Positions 12,501 to 44,924 of a stretch of DNA of 64,000 nucleotides are shown in pieces. Numbering within the stretch: position 1 is the first letter of the stretch; each line of letters starts with the position of its first letter. The notes beneath the pieces were generated by a model. The model was not told the origin of the DNA. It worked only from the letters and a program-made list of their open reading frames with translations, and did not search any database. Location of the stretch: positions 2,368,501 to 2,432,500 of the forward strand of contig JALIRH010000027.1 of assembly GCA_023055505.1 (NCBI GenBank), in the 5' to 3' direction. The translations under genes and the position numbers were made by a program. This DNA is from Callipepla californica brunnescens (taxonomy: Eukaryota; Chordata; Aves; Galliformes; Odontophoridae).

Positions 12501-15500
12501 CAGGCACACAGGTTTCTAAAGAATCCATAACTGAAGCAACTGAAAAAGCCTGTGAACAGACCTGGATGATCCTCCATGCTGAGGATCTCCAGAATCTTCC
12601 TGGAAAGGCATTTAACATTTATTTTGGAAGCTAGGTCTTCCAAGGCACTGACTCTATGGCCCTTGGAGAGAAATTCTGTATTTGCAAAGAGATTACAAGG
12701 GAGGAGAAAGGCTTTTTTTAGAATGGCTGCATTCTTACCCCTTCATGTTATTTTTGTCTGTTTCTATTTGCTCTTTTCCCTAGGAGATTGTTGGCTGGTT
12801 CAATGCCATTCGGGCAGCACGTTACCATTATCTCAGAACAACCTTCCCAGCTCTCCCTGAGCATGAGGTAAGAACAAGGCACGAAGAAGCCTGTGCAAAC
12901 ACATTATGGGAAAGCATTTTCCCACTTGTGCCAGAACCAGGTGCTCACACAGCAGCTTACATTGGAAATGCCCGCTGCTGTCATGCTCTTTCTCTGGAGG
13001 AAGAGTTAGGCTGTGATGCCAGGCTCCCAGTGTGCCTCAGCCTGCTTCTAATGCTGTGACTTGGAGGCAGTGAACTGCTGATAGACTGTGATGGCACTGG
13101 GGAAAAATGAATCTGCAGAGCAGGTGCATAGAAACAGATGTGCACTAAACAGATAAGAGACCCTACCTGAATAATTCCATAATGCTTACTTACATAACAT
13201 AACGGGAAACTGTGCTTTTGTTTCCCCTCTTATTTGATATATGTAGCTCTTTTTATCTTTACAGCTAGTTATAGAGAAAAATGACACTCAAATCCTTATT
13301 CTTTTCTCCTCCTTCTGGTTGACACTGGATATGAAAGCTAAATCTTTGTTTGCTTTTCAAAACGTGTCTGTGTTGAGCTATTCCAGCTGTGTGTAATCAC
13401 TGATCAGTCATGCTCAGCTACCTGTTGGTGCCAACAAATATTCTTTAGTATTCCGTTGCCTTAGAGATGGAAATGAAGGAGTCTTTTAATTGCAAACACA
13501 TCTTTGTTTTGAGCATCTCTTACACTGACTTGCTGGTCATCTCCTTGCCTGGCAAGAATATCAGCTTCTCAAGTAAACACAAAGATGCTCTGTCCCATGT
13601 TACTCCTGTCTTTGCAGTGAGCATCACTGGATTTGCTTCTTCTGTATTCCTTCACATTCCTTAAAACAGACACTTTTCTGATCACAGATAGGTAAAACTA
13701 ACATCTCTTTGAAAGCAACCAGACAGCAGCCAGCCACGTTAGTAGTGAGCTTTGAGACAGACAGAAGATACAGGAAAAAAAAGGCCACACTGTGGCTAAC
13801 ATACAGAAAGGAAGTAAACATTTATGGCCAAAAAGTCTGTTTCCTTTTATAGTGAAATCTTTCAAAAATCCTGTGTTCCTTCTTAATTCAGACTTCCCTT
13901 TGCTGAGCAGACAAAAAACAACCCCCAAAAAAAACCCAATCCCTAAAAGCCAAAGTTGCTTTGCTTCAATGGAAGAACAGAAAAGTGAGCCTGAATGAGA
14001 TGGCAAACATTTGATTGTGTGTTCTAGATCATACCCCGGATCACAAGAAATTATGTGAAAGAAGGATACATGGAGAAAACAGGACCAAAGGTAGGTTGAG
14101 GTTACTGGACAGGACAGAAACAGGATTCTTCTAGAAGATTATTTGATAATACCATGGTGTTTACTAATAAATGATGAATTGAGGAGGCTGTGCGTTGCCT
14201 GGGTCAGTAGTGGCATTGTATTCAAGCCTATTGTGTTATTTGGGGTCATGGTTTGTGCAGAAAAGAAAACTGGGAAGAAGGATTCTTCTTGAAGAGTAAG
14301 CAAGATGGATTAGTAAGCAGTGGAAATGCAAAGTATTGTTATGCAACACTAAATGAGTTACTGTATGGGTTGCCTACTAATTGCAGCTGCCTCTAAAACA
14401 GAAAATCACATGCCAGCTCCCCAGTTTCCCTATTTCTCTTGAAGTTAGCAGCACAAAAGTCACATCGCTTTACTGCAGCAAATTCTTCAGTGTTAAACCT
14501 ATGGATTGGGTTGTTTGCTTATTTTTGAGGGAAAGTGTTTGGGCTGCTATTTATTTAAATGTTGAGAGAGAGATTTCACACTCCGCTGAAGGAGCACAGG
14601 AAGACCCGAGATCTTTTTTGAATGCTGCTACTTCTTCCCTTGCTCCTCTGGTTGAACTGCGAGTCCAAGTCCTTGAAAAGTTTAGTAATTAACTACTGAA
14701 TATTGATGGTGCTTTTTTTGCCTGCCTCAGTGCTAGTCTCCCAGTACACCCCTGCAGGTGCTTGCATAGGGAGTACTCACAGCTACAAACATGCTTTGGC
14801 TTGTTTTTTTTTCCTGAGGTCTAAATTCAGCTCCAACTCAAATGAGCCCTGGAAGAGGGCTCTTCAGCACAGGGCAGTGAATATCTCGGGGAATGGTTAG
14901 ATGAGTGCAGGTGATGGAATTAGCACTTATAAAAAATAAATGCCATGCTGCAGTGGTAGGGACAGCACTCCAAAATCCTGAAGTTGTTTGCACAGTCTCC
15001 TCGTAATAGCCACTGGCTCACAGATCGTTTTCTGCAGTAATTTTGATTAATCCAATTAAAGACTTGGTCTTTAAAGAACTTCTACTGTCTACCTGCAGCA
15101 GAAGGAGACCTTTAAGATGCGCTGGTTCAGCCTAGACTCTGAAGAGAGGAACCTGCTGTACTTCAAAAATCCACTGGTAAGCAGAGTGTTCTTCACTATT
15201 CCACACGTTCCTTTGTGGAGGTGGGTTGGGAATTATAATCCAGCTCTCCCAGTAGCTGCATAAGACAAACATGGTAACTCTCTAGAGTTTATCTCCTTTA
15301 TCAGTGGGTATCTTTGAAGCTGAGCTGTTAGGGAACTCTGGCCCTTACAGTGGCTGTAAGGATGATCTAAGTCTTTTTAAAAAGTAGCTGCTACTGCTCT
15401 TAAGGTTTATAGCCTGCTTTTTTCCCAGCCACACTGTAGAAGCACATGGAACTTTAGGCAAGATGTGCAATATTCCAGAGGCCAATATCCTGTTTCCTAC

Positions 15501-15948
15501 CTCTGTTCTATCAAGAATATCCTACTGTGCTCCTCTGAACACTAACCAAGCATCTCTGCAAGTGTGGGCTCTTCTTGCTTCTGAGAATGGTCAAGAGTGT
15601 AAGAAGGCTCTAGTATGTTTTCTGCTGCCTGTCACCAGTTCAGTAACCCCTCCATGTCAAGGGATAGAGTATCTACTAGAGCTGCACTGTCCACTGACTA
15701 ATGACTGTTTTCTGTTTCTTTCTTTCTAGGATGCGTTTCCACAAGGCCAAATTTTTATTGGAAGGAGAGTTGAGGGCTATGAAGTACGAGCTGGCTTGCC
15801 CCAGGGAATATCTGTAAAGAAGAGGAAATCAGGGATCACCATGGCCACACCAATGAGAGAGTTTTTGTTTCTATGTGAGAACGATAAGGAGCAGAGGGAG
15901 TGGATAGACGCTTTAAATGGAGTGATTGCCCAGCCATTGTCTGGTTGA
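9037..15948 (+). CDS. ADAP2: ADAP2, ArfGAP with dual PH domains (centaurin-alpha-2), complete
   Basis: This is a cytosolic/membrane Arf6 GTPase-activating protein that binds phosphoinositides. Exons: 9037-9121, 9822-9952, 10578-10669, 10800-10885, 11217-11326, 11947-12093, 12784-12867, 14028-14090, 15099-15176, 15730-15948. The 1,095 nt give 364 aa, slightly shorter than human (about 381). The ArfGAP zinc finger is C22-x2-C25-x16-C42-x2-C45, and the catalytic arginine finger is R50 in CSGIHR. PH1 spans roughly residues 131-235 (starts [18 protein letters not shown]; ends near [13 protein letters not shown]). PH2 spans roughly 255-358 (starts [10 protein letters not shown]; ends near [13 protein letters not shown]). 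The ATG at 9037 is chosen because it has a strong context (GCGGCGATGG) and gives the family N-terminus [14 protein letters not shown]. The frame is open upstream but contains no further ATG. Exon 9 begins with a tandem acceptor (CAGCAG at 15096-15101); the first AG keeps the conserved Gln. Confidence 0.95.
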
Positions 15949-16630
15949 GACTTAACACTGAGTTCTGGTGAACTGCACTTCTTGGGTTCTGCTTGGCACT
16001 GATCTGCATCCCCTTCTTGTCAGCAGCGATGGTGCTCAAGCCCATTCAGTGACTGTGCTGCAAAGGGCTTTCTCCTTCAGCAGCTACAGGCACAGGAAGG
16101 ATGGCAATAGAAATGAGTAAGGGGAATGCAGATATTCAGAAACTACCTGTGTCCCTTCTTTTGAAGTGCATTCACTTTTCCCCACCTTGTCTGCTTCTAT
16201 GCAGGTGAGGCCTTCCCAGGCCAATGTAGGGATAAATTAGCTATTGTTACACAGAAAAAGAAACAAAGTCAGTGTAGAAAGTTTGATCACAGAGGACTGG
16301 CATGGATTTCCTTGAGGATTCCTGAAGGATGTACTTGACAATGCAGCCATGGCATATATTCTGACAGTAAATGAGACCATTTGTTATATGAGTGCACAGA
16401 ACAAGTGACCAAGAGGCAAAGACATCACCACCTACCAGGACAATACAGCATGTCCTGTTGGGTAGATGAAAGTACATGTGGGAATGACTGGATGTCTTTC
16501 TTGGGCGGGGGGGAACAGAGACAGGCAGCTACTACACCTGGTTGCATCTACTGTACAGCTAGGGACATGGTTGTTTTCCATGTAATGCTTTTAATGTCAT
16601 TTTCTTTTCATCACAGCAACTGGTAAAAAA
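15949..16630 (+). other. ADAP2: ADAP2 3' UTR / 3' flank
   Basis: Non-coding sequence after the ADAP2 TGA. No canonical AATAAA occurs before the CR1 insertion, so the end of the transcript cannot be placed. A canonical AATAAA at 19666-19671 is the next clear one and would imply a 3.7-kb 3' UTR. Confidence 0.4.
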
Positions 16631-17200
16631 TATCACAAAATCACAGGGGGTTTCGAAGAACTGAGTCTGGAGATCGCCTACTCCAACTCCACCTCCCCCC
16701 ATAAAATATGTTTGTCTCATTAGTAAACTTGCTGAGAGCCACTCAGCCCCTCCATCCAGGTCATCGGTATGTTAAACAAGACCAGACGCAGTACCATCCC
16801 CCAGGGAACGCTGCTAACTAAGGGCCTTCAACTAGACTTGCTCTGCTGATCAGAATCCTGCCAGTCAGCCTGTTCTCAACCCACTTCACTTGTCCACTCA
16901 CCTATCCCACATTTTCTAAGCTTATCTTACAAGGATGTTATGAGAGCCAGTGTCAGAAGCCTTGCAGAAGTCAGGGCAACATCCACTGCTCTCCCTTCAT
17001 CTACCTAACCAGTCATGACATCACATTGGTCAAGTATATTTTTCCTTTGCTGTGTCTGTGCTGACTACTCCTGATAACCTTTTCTTCCTTCCACTTGACT
17101 GGGCTTGGGCTTGGACATGACATCCAGAATTAGTTGTTCTGTCATCTTCTCAGGGGTGGAGGTGAGGCTAACGGGCCTGTAGACTCTTACTATTGAGGAC
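16631..17200 (-). mobile_element. CR1 LINE fragment, 5'-truncated, antisense to the genes
   Basis: Read on the + strand, this shows the reverse complement of a CR1 3' region: an AATCACAG start, then CTGGAGATCGCCTACTCCAA, CATCCAGGTCATCGGTATGT, CAGTACCATCCCCCAGGGAA, GTCAGGGCAACATCCACTGC and GAGGTGAGGCTAACGGGCCT. This order is the one found in avian CR1 (C-terminus of the reverse-transcriptase ORF through the 3' end). Frame breaks and substitutions show that it is an old, dead copy. The left edge is sharp; the right edge (about 17200-17235) fades into unique sequence. Confidence 0.85.
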
Positions 17201-19838
17201 CTGAGAAACAAGTCCTCAAAATTAAAAGTCAAGTTTGAATTGTGAACAATGTTGTAGTGGAAGCACCATAATGACATACCCTTAGATCCTGGCTTTCAGT
17301 AGTTGCTGCTACCTGATTATTCTGGGAGTGGCAAATGCAACATGTAGAAACCTTTTTTCTTCCAAAGCAAACCCACCTACTACTTCAGTCAAGACGTGAG
17401 TTCAGGATGAAGATATACTGATCTGTGTCAGCTCCTAAAAACAGTGCAATTGCTGAGGATTTGTATTTGCTGATACAGTGCACTGAGTATTCTTGCCCCA
17501 TAGCCAAGTCTGAGATATGGTTTTACTGAACAGCAAGTTATTCAGATATTCATTTACTCTTTTCAGATTCCCTTAGTTAGCAAATCAAGAGGAAGTCTTG
17601 CAAACTTAAGTTTCTCGTGGAGCTTCCACCTTTTGCTGATGCTTGCCAGGCAGTGAGATACCCCAAATAGTTCTCTTCTACAGGAATGAGGAAGTACCAG
17701 TATGTGCATGGATTACTAAGATTAACTCTTTCCACAGCAGCACAAAAAAAATAATAATAATTCCATCATCATTGTCCAACCTTGAGCAATCTGTATCACT
17801 AGTTTTGTTTCCTGATACACTCCCATTAACTTAACCTCACACAACTTGAATTCCAGCTCACGTGCGGGTTCAGATCTAACAGTCTATGCCTGTACCCTCT
17901 GAAATCAATAGTAAGGCACCTTTGAGATGAGCTGAATAGTTCAGGAAGATCTCAGAAGAGCACAGTCCATCCAGTAAATTCAGCTTCATGGATGGGGCTG
18001 CTTCTGTGCTGGTGCTTGCTCTCCCACTGTTTCAGCAACGCTGACATGACTTCTGTTACAAAATCAGGAAGTTCCTTGAAAATGAAACCCTGGAGCAACG
18101 CAACAGCATCTTTTTTGAAGACTCAATAAGAGTCAAGGCCAGGTCACAGCTTCACACAACTGTTCATTTCTACAGTTAACCCAAACTCTCAGGCATGTAC
18201 TGAGCTCTCTGACAGCCCTGGGGCCCTGCAGGAGCTTCTCACCTCTGCTCTGGGGAGCTCAGTGGTGCGGGCTGGCTGCAGGGCACAGCACCTCAGGGCT
18301 GCACGACAGCTCTGCCTGGCCTGCAGCTCCCCACACCCTGCAAACAGCAGCACTGTGCCTGCAGGAAATGAAACTACACCATGGCTGCTGCTGTTGACTT
18401 TGAGTGGCTGCAGGCAGAGGTGTAACTAAGCTGCAGTTGCTGCCTGAACTACTTCACAGTTCCCATGCGGATCATGGGCTGCACCCGCAGCTCCTGCCCA
18501 TCCTGCATCACCAAGTGCAGCCAACTGGGAGCTGGCTGCTCTGGTGAAATTAATCCCCAAAGGGGTGAAGGAAGAAGACCTGGAGACCCACAACATCTGG
18601 AGATGGTGCCTGTGGCGACCAGAGCTCTGTGGGGCAGGGACCTGAGGAGAAGGTATGGGCAGAAACAGCCAGTGCTTCTCCCCATTGCTCCCCAGAAAAA
18701 TTTTAAATGCCCTTCAGCGAGGCCATTTGGTAACAGCATTGTGTTTTTCTCACTTTGTCAGATAGGTTTACCTGAAGCAGTGTGTGGAGTTCACTGGTGG
18801 TGTCTGCAAGTCAAGGGTTGCATGGCTGTGTTGAAATAACTAATAGATGAATGTGCTAAGCTGGTCTAATATAGTAATAATGAATTGATCTTAGTGCTGG
18901 ATGGATGGGCTGTTTGAACTCTAGGTCGTGCCTAAATCAGGAAGCCCTTGGGTTAGTGTAGAATTGGGAAGGATCCAGTACTCAAAGACAAGGGACTGCC
19001 GTGAGAGGTTGTTTAGAGGGCTGAAAACATAAAACGTCTGTATATCTTTCCTTACCTGTTTCCTCCTTCTTTTTTTCTCTCTGCTGTTCTCTTTCATTTC
19101 TTTTTTCATTGCTGTTTCTTTGCTCTTCTCTTTTTATTCTTGCAGTTAAAGTCTGTAATGAGCAAACGATGTAATCCCAGTGCATTTCACCCTTTGCAGG
19201 AGGTCAGAGCCATCTCGTCACGTAGCCATGAGCGCTGAGCATCCTGGAGGGCAGTTGTTTGGTATTTCAGTCACCTCCAGCTCTTTCCATCTTCACAAAC
19301 CACTTCTGTGGTGGTATTTACTGCATTTTGTTTTGGTAGCATCTGTTTTTAAGTGCTCGTACCAGCTAGTAAACCATGTGCCCGCTCTTTCAAAGAACCA
19401 GCAAACGGGACTGTCGTGAAAGAGGCTGTATTTGAGTTTCTTTGCCAGCATACAGCCAGCGTTTCTGTTTTAATTGTCAGGTGTGTGCGGCCATGGGGAG
19501 ATCTCTGCTGCTGTGTGGGGTGAAGGGGCCGCAGCCAGACTGAAAACAGTGCCCAATAGGCAGAACCTCTCTGAGGAGCACAGTGGCACTTCCAGCGCTC
19601 CCTGAACGTAATGCAATGGACGCTTTGGTGAATAGGGTGTACTAAAAGACAGTACATTTAATGTGAATAAAGCAGGGTCGACTTAACTAGCTTAATCTGC
19701 AACCAACCCACTGGGCACCTCTGATTTCCCCACGGTAACTCGTGCTGGAGCGCCCGGGAGCAGCAATTTGTTAACACTTTGTTCAGAAATTACCACACAA
19801 TTTTGAAAGCGAGAGTTTCGCGTCGCTTTTAATGAGTA
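17201..19838. other. ADAP2-RHOT1 intergenic region, no gene recognised
   Basis: The region holds average-composition sequence with short open frames only. I recognise no conserved exon, RNA gene or CpG island. The mammalian genes that separate ADAP2 from RHOT1 (RNF135, NF1, OMG, RAB11FIP4, UTP6, SUZ12 and others) are not here. Confidence 0.6.
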
Positions 19839-19876
19839 GGTGCGTGTGCGTGTGTGTGTGTGTGTGTGCGCGTGTC
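19839..19876. repeat. (TG)n microsatellite upstream of RHOT1
   Basis: An alternating purine-pyrimidine TG/CG tract of about 35 bp (TGCGTGTGCG, then TG repeats, then TGCGCGTG) lies about 320 bp before the RHOT1 ATG, at the edge of its CpG island. Such tracts are often length-polymorphic and can adopt Z-DNA. Confidence 0.85.
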
Positions 19877-20160
19877 CCACTTGGCGGCACACCGGCTTCA
19901 TTAAGGCACATAACCGGATTAGGACACAGTTCCCCCTCAGCGCGGGCGCGCAACGCAGCGGCGCCGTAGACCGCCTCAGGGTGGCGCGCAGCGGTGGAGC
20001 GCGCGAAGCGCTCGCGCAGGCGCGCTGCCGCCCCTCAGCGGTTGTCCCTCGGCGGCCGCCGTAGGCCGCCCGCTGCGCGGGGGGGGGGTCGCGGTGCGGA
20101 GGGGGTCGCGGTGTGAGGGGCGCGCAGGCCGCGGCGGCTCCGCTTCCCCCGGCGAGCCCG

Positions 20161-20166
20161 ATGTGA
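20161..20166 (+). promoter_or_regulatory. RHOT1: Start-stop upstream ORF (ATGTGA) before RHOT1
   Basis: An ATG followed directly by TGA lies 37 nt before the main RHOT1 ATG, inside the probable 5' UTR. Its context is weak (C at -3, T at +4). Start-stop elements in other mRNAs can stall ribosomes and lower translation of the main frame; that role is inferred here. Confidence 0.5.
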
Positions 20167-20197
20167 GCGCCCCGCGGCGGGGCCAGGCAGCGGGGCC

Positions 20198-40545
<20,348 letters not shown>

Positions 40546-41510
40546 TCCGAGAAGAAGCACATCTGGCCCTACCAAATGAAAACAAACTGTTCTGTACATT
40601 CTGAATGCTTTAAATTCCGCTAGAAATATTTATATATGCAGAGTTACTTTATTAATATTTGTAATTCATGCATAAGATTATTTTAAATTATAGTTCTAAC
40701 TCCAGTATTGCAAATGGCGTGGGGGGAGGAGAGGATCCCATCTGAGCAGCCAGCTCCAGCAGCTCGGCTGAGCCCTGAGGGAGTTCCCTGTACATAACGT
40801 GTACATACGCAAGCAGTGCGACGTGGAGGAGTTGCTCTGCACTGTTCTGAGCTCTGTCACCACGGTGACATACTGCTGGATAGCTGGACTTGGCTCTCCA
40901 TAGAGTAGGTGCAACCCGAGGATCGTGCTTCCTGAGGGATGGCTTATTTATTTCACTTCCATTTCAAGTGACTTCAGCGTTCCGGACTACAGACTCAACC
41001 GGGAGTGGTGAATTCCTTTCTAAGAGCCGACTTTCCCCGCTGCCATGTGTTTCCAGATCGAGCCTATGATTTTCTATGTCGTATTCCCAGCGCCGTGCTT
41101 AGCACTCAAGTTCTTTCTTTTAAAAGGAGAAACAGAAACTCCAACGACTGCCAGACCAACGTCACACGCGGTGTGCAGCTGTCGCTCATTTTCCACTACG
41201 CTGTGTTTTATATCCCTTACCAATCAGGTGAGAACGTTTGTATATTATAAGTGTCAGTAACTCAAGAAGCGCTGCTGTTCAGTTTCTCACGGATGTCTGA
41301 CGAAAGCTGTGCGTAAGAAATAGTACACAGTGCCTCTCTGCTGTAGCCCCTTAGTTGCATGGTTCACAGTGCATCCTGTCCCTGGCTGGAGTTACCCGTA
41401 GACACAGCTTTTCTAACGATCAAGTCAATCTGAATTCCGCCCTCATGACAGACTTATTTTTCCATTGCTGGCCTTTTCAGCTGTTTCAATAAAACAACTG
41501 TGTACTGTGC
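40546..41510 (+). other. RHOT1: RHOT1 3' UTR
   Basis: This is non-coding sequence after the RHOT1 TGA. It has an AT-rich start and then mixed composition, and it ends at a canonical AATAAA with a downstream GT/T-rich element. The end coordinate is estimated from that signal. Confidence 0.7.
41488..41493 (+). terminator. RHOT1: AATAAA poly(A) signal of RHOT1
   Basis: Canonical hexamer followed by TGTGTACTGTGCTGGTGTGG and then TCTTTTTATT, a textbook GU/U-rich downstream element. It is the only strong signal between the RHOT1 stop and the next CpG island. Confidence 0.75.
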
Positions 41511-41539
41511 TGGTGTGGATCTTTTTATTCCCCCCCCCC

Positions 41540-42010
41540 TCCGCCGTGAGGAGTGCCGCCCATCAACCGCCGCGCTCAGCCCGGAGCGGCGGCAGTGCCG
41601 CGCCGCGCCCGCCGGGGGGCGCCATGGGCCCGGGCAGCGCCGGAGCTGCGGTGTCCCACAGACCCCAAACGCCTCACGAGGAGGGGCGGGAACTCGGGGG
41701 CGCGCGCCGTCCTGAGGTAATTAACGAAAATGGCGGTGTTCTGGAGTGAATCCCCGAGCGAGGGCGGGCACGTGCCGCCGGCACAGCCGCTGCACCCGGG
41801 GCTGCGGGCACCGCACCGCTCCTCGCGCCGCTTCTGGAACGTTCCGAGCTGCGCACACTTAGCTTGCAGCAGCCGGACGGCGCCGCGCGGCTCTGAGGTC
41901 GGAACCTCGCCAGGGTTGAGCGGCCGGGGCTGTGCGGAAGGCAGCGCCGTGTCCTGGCGCTCTCACAGCTCCTGTGGGCGCCGTGTCCTGCTCAGACGCC
42001 GGAGCCTCTG
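41540..42010. promoter_or_regulatory. Orphan CpG island just downstream of RHOT1
   Basis: An abrupt CpG-rich block starts about 50 bp past the RHOT1 poly(A) signal. It contains a YY1-like AAAATGGCGG at 41727-41736, typical of promoter or first-exon sites, and a palindromic E-box GGCACGTGCC at 41767-41776. No protein-coding gene starts here that I recognise. It may be a promoter for a non-coding RNA or an upstream alternative promoter of RHBDL3. Confidence 0.6.
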
Positions 42011-44924
42011 CTGTGCTCATAACACTGCTGTGCTCATAACGCTGATGCGTTTCTGCTCCCAGGACCACATTCCCCTCACTCCTCCTCCTGCAGCCATCTC
42101 CTGCAGCCCACGAGTGCTGCCGGAGCAGACACGAGTGGCTCGCGTTCCCTCTGAAACCCCGTGCGATTACAGCACCTAGCTAAGAATTACGGTGTTCCCA
42201 TGCTGAGACCTCGCGGGCCCTTGGGAATTCCCTCATGGCCCCTCATGTGAGAGGAAAGTGCTCCTCTCATTAAGTACCTAATGAAGAAAGTCGTAAAAGT
42301 GTACCTCGGTGGGGAGGAAGAGCCCATTCGCTCCTCTTTTCCCTCGCCCTCTCCTAACAGTGTTTTTTCCTTATCAGTTTTCTTTCCTCTCATCCTTCCA
42401 ACGTTTTCTAACACTTTTTTTTCCCCCCAAAGCAAACACCATCCTCCACGCCCGCTCAGCCCGCCGTGTGAGTGCCCGGCCTCGCTGCACAGCCACTGCG
42501 AGAGCACAGGTCCCCGTTCATCACCCTCGGAGACGCATCCTTCACCCCTCGGCTTTGACTTCCTGTTGAAAGCTCGCCAGCTCCGGATTAATTGTAAGCA
42601 CGGCTTGATTTTATGTTGAAAATTAACCCCGAGTTACGGATTGGTCTCATTTCAAACAGTTGTTTCCATTTGGAGCGCACCCAGCTCCGTGTGCTGCGGT
42701 CCCATCCTGTAGCAGTGGAGGTGTGCAGAGACGCATCTCAAACACTGGAGGGCAGATCTGATAGCAGGGACTGGACCTCGGTTTTGCTCAGTGTTTCTTC
42801 AGCATTCACGAGCGAGGGAGATGCTGAAAGGCAGGTCATGCGGTCTGATTCATATTAATCCTAAATTGTGAGGCTGGTATTGTCCTCAACTCAAAGAACC
42901 CTTTGTTCCTTTTACCTTTTGGGCACAGCATCCTCTGGCTCATGCAGCCTGTGGTCCTTAAGGATCTGCTGTGAGCCTAAAGGAGTTAATCTGACTAGCT
43001 TGATGCAGCTGTAACTTTGTATGTGCTGCTGAGCTTCTTGCTAGGGCACGGTGCTTTTGGCTTCTGATCCCAAACGGTGCATTTTGCTTCAGACATCACC
43101 TTCCAGGTTTCGGTCTCTGTCAGAGCTCCAATGCAGTCATCAAGCTGTGCAGATTCCTCCATTTGGTTTTACTGTGAGAGCTGTGCAGTTTTGTAAAAGC
43201 CCTCTGGGGCTTCTTTAGGTGGAAAAAGGACCCAGGCACCAACTGTTCTGATTGGTTCCAGGAGGCATGGCTAGCAGATGTTGGCTGGTCCCTTTGAGGG
43301 CTTTCCAATTGCATATTCATTAGTTGACCTTTACAGCCACTTCCCATGCAGGAAGGACCTGTATCTACATTTTGTTTGCAGTATTAGGCACGTCAAGGAT
43401 TGTCTACGTAGCCGAATGCAAAAATGTACTGGGGTTTATTATCTCAAGCTCCATCTCTCTGAGTCCCTCCTGTAACCCCTCTGTGTTGCTTGCATCTGCT
43501 CTGTGGTGGCCCACAGCTCCCCGGTGTCTCCAGCAGTTACTGTTTTCCAAGGCAGAACCACCAGGGTCTGCAGTGGGGAGAAATGACAATCTAAATTAAG
43601 AGGCTCTCGCAGACTTGGAAGATGATCATTTGTCTGTAACAAAACTCCTCATTAGAATACTGTTAATTTCCTTTCTGTGACAATTATAGCGCGGCACTAG
43701 CTCATATGTGCGGCGTGCAGAGATATTTCCCTGGGGGAAAAAAAAAATTAAAGAAAAAAAAATCCAAAGCCTTCATTGCCACAAGTGGAAGCATTCCTTA
43801 GAGAAGAAAAATGAGCTTATAATTTTGAAGCAGTTTTCCAGTTTCACAGGGACGTGGTGTGAAGGGTTTTGCAGCTCTCCTTGTTGCTTACTGCACTTAT
43901 GTTAGACTCGTGGTTGACATTTTCCTGCTAGCTCCTGGAATACAGAGTTCTTGACATGGCAGTTCCCCAGCTGTGCAGAGCCTGTTACCCCTGGAATACG
44001 TCTCATTCACTCTCTCTACATCTAAAACTCTCCTCCTTGCTCCCTAAAGACATCTTTAAATGATTGCTGCTTCTTTCTGCTGGCACGGTATATTTTTTTC
44101 CCCGTCCATCTGTTTTGAAGTTTTGATGAGGTTTAGGTTTTTAATCAAAAAGAGATTGTCTTTATAACGGCTGTTCGTGGCCTGGAATATTTTGGCAGGG
44201 ATGGTGTTTTCTGAGTGGCTAACGCTTCTCAAAAGTGCTGGATTTGGTGGGCTGCCCTTAGGTTTAGGAGGAGCAGGCTGCAGGGCCTTTGCTTTCAGCA
44301 GGGTTGTGCTCTTCCCTGCTCTGTGCTTTGGGTGCTGTGGCTTGCAGCTAAGCACCCACACCCACTGGGTTTCCCGTCCCTGTGTGGGACTCATTTAGCC
44401 CAGACCAAAAGCGATACGCAGCGTGGAGTTCTTCTGACAGCTGTGGATGGAAGAGGGAATCTCTGCCGCGTGCTCTGCTGGATGGAAGATCCTATTGCAG
44501 CTCCAGAGGTATTCTGTCTGAGCTCATGTGGTATTATTATTTAGCTTTTCTTCTTGCTGGTTGTCTTCTAAACAAACCTGTTAGGAAAAGAGGGAATTCT
44601 CGCTCGGTTCTGCCCTTGTGGCTGAAGTCTACGTGATGTGGTATTAGAGCTGCTGTGTCACACAGCCTTGGCCTGAGGCTCAGGACCCTCTCCCCCCAGC
44701 CCCGAGCTCCTCCGCCTGCAGAGAGCAGCGGCAGCCTCAGCCCTGCCCCCGCCAACCTGCCATTCCCCTGCTTGATTGGAAGAAGCTAAAACTGCTGCGT
44801 TTCTGCCTTCCGTCAGGGCATTCCTCAAGTTCCTAATCCAGGCTCCAGCTGATGAAGGCACCCATCTTAATAACGCGTCGGGACAAATAATGACGGTGAA
44901 GGATTAAACGAAATAAAAAAAAAA
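42011..44924. other. RHOT1-RHBDL3 intergenic region, no gene recognised
   Basis: Average-composition sequence with short chance frames on both strands. At 42009-42043 there is a short direct repeat (GCTGTGCTCATAAC twice). No conserved exon or RNA gene is seen. Confidence 0.55.

Noticed and set aside
18360..18840. Fragments of coding-like frames between ADAP2 and RHOT1 (for example ELAALVKLIPKGVKEEDLE)
   Set aside because: They could be a decayed gene copy, but the frames are short and interrupted, and I could not assign a family.
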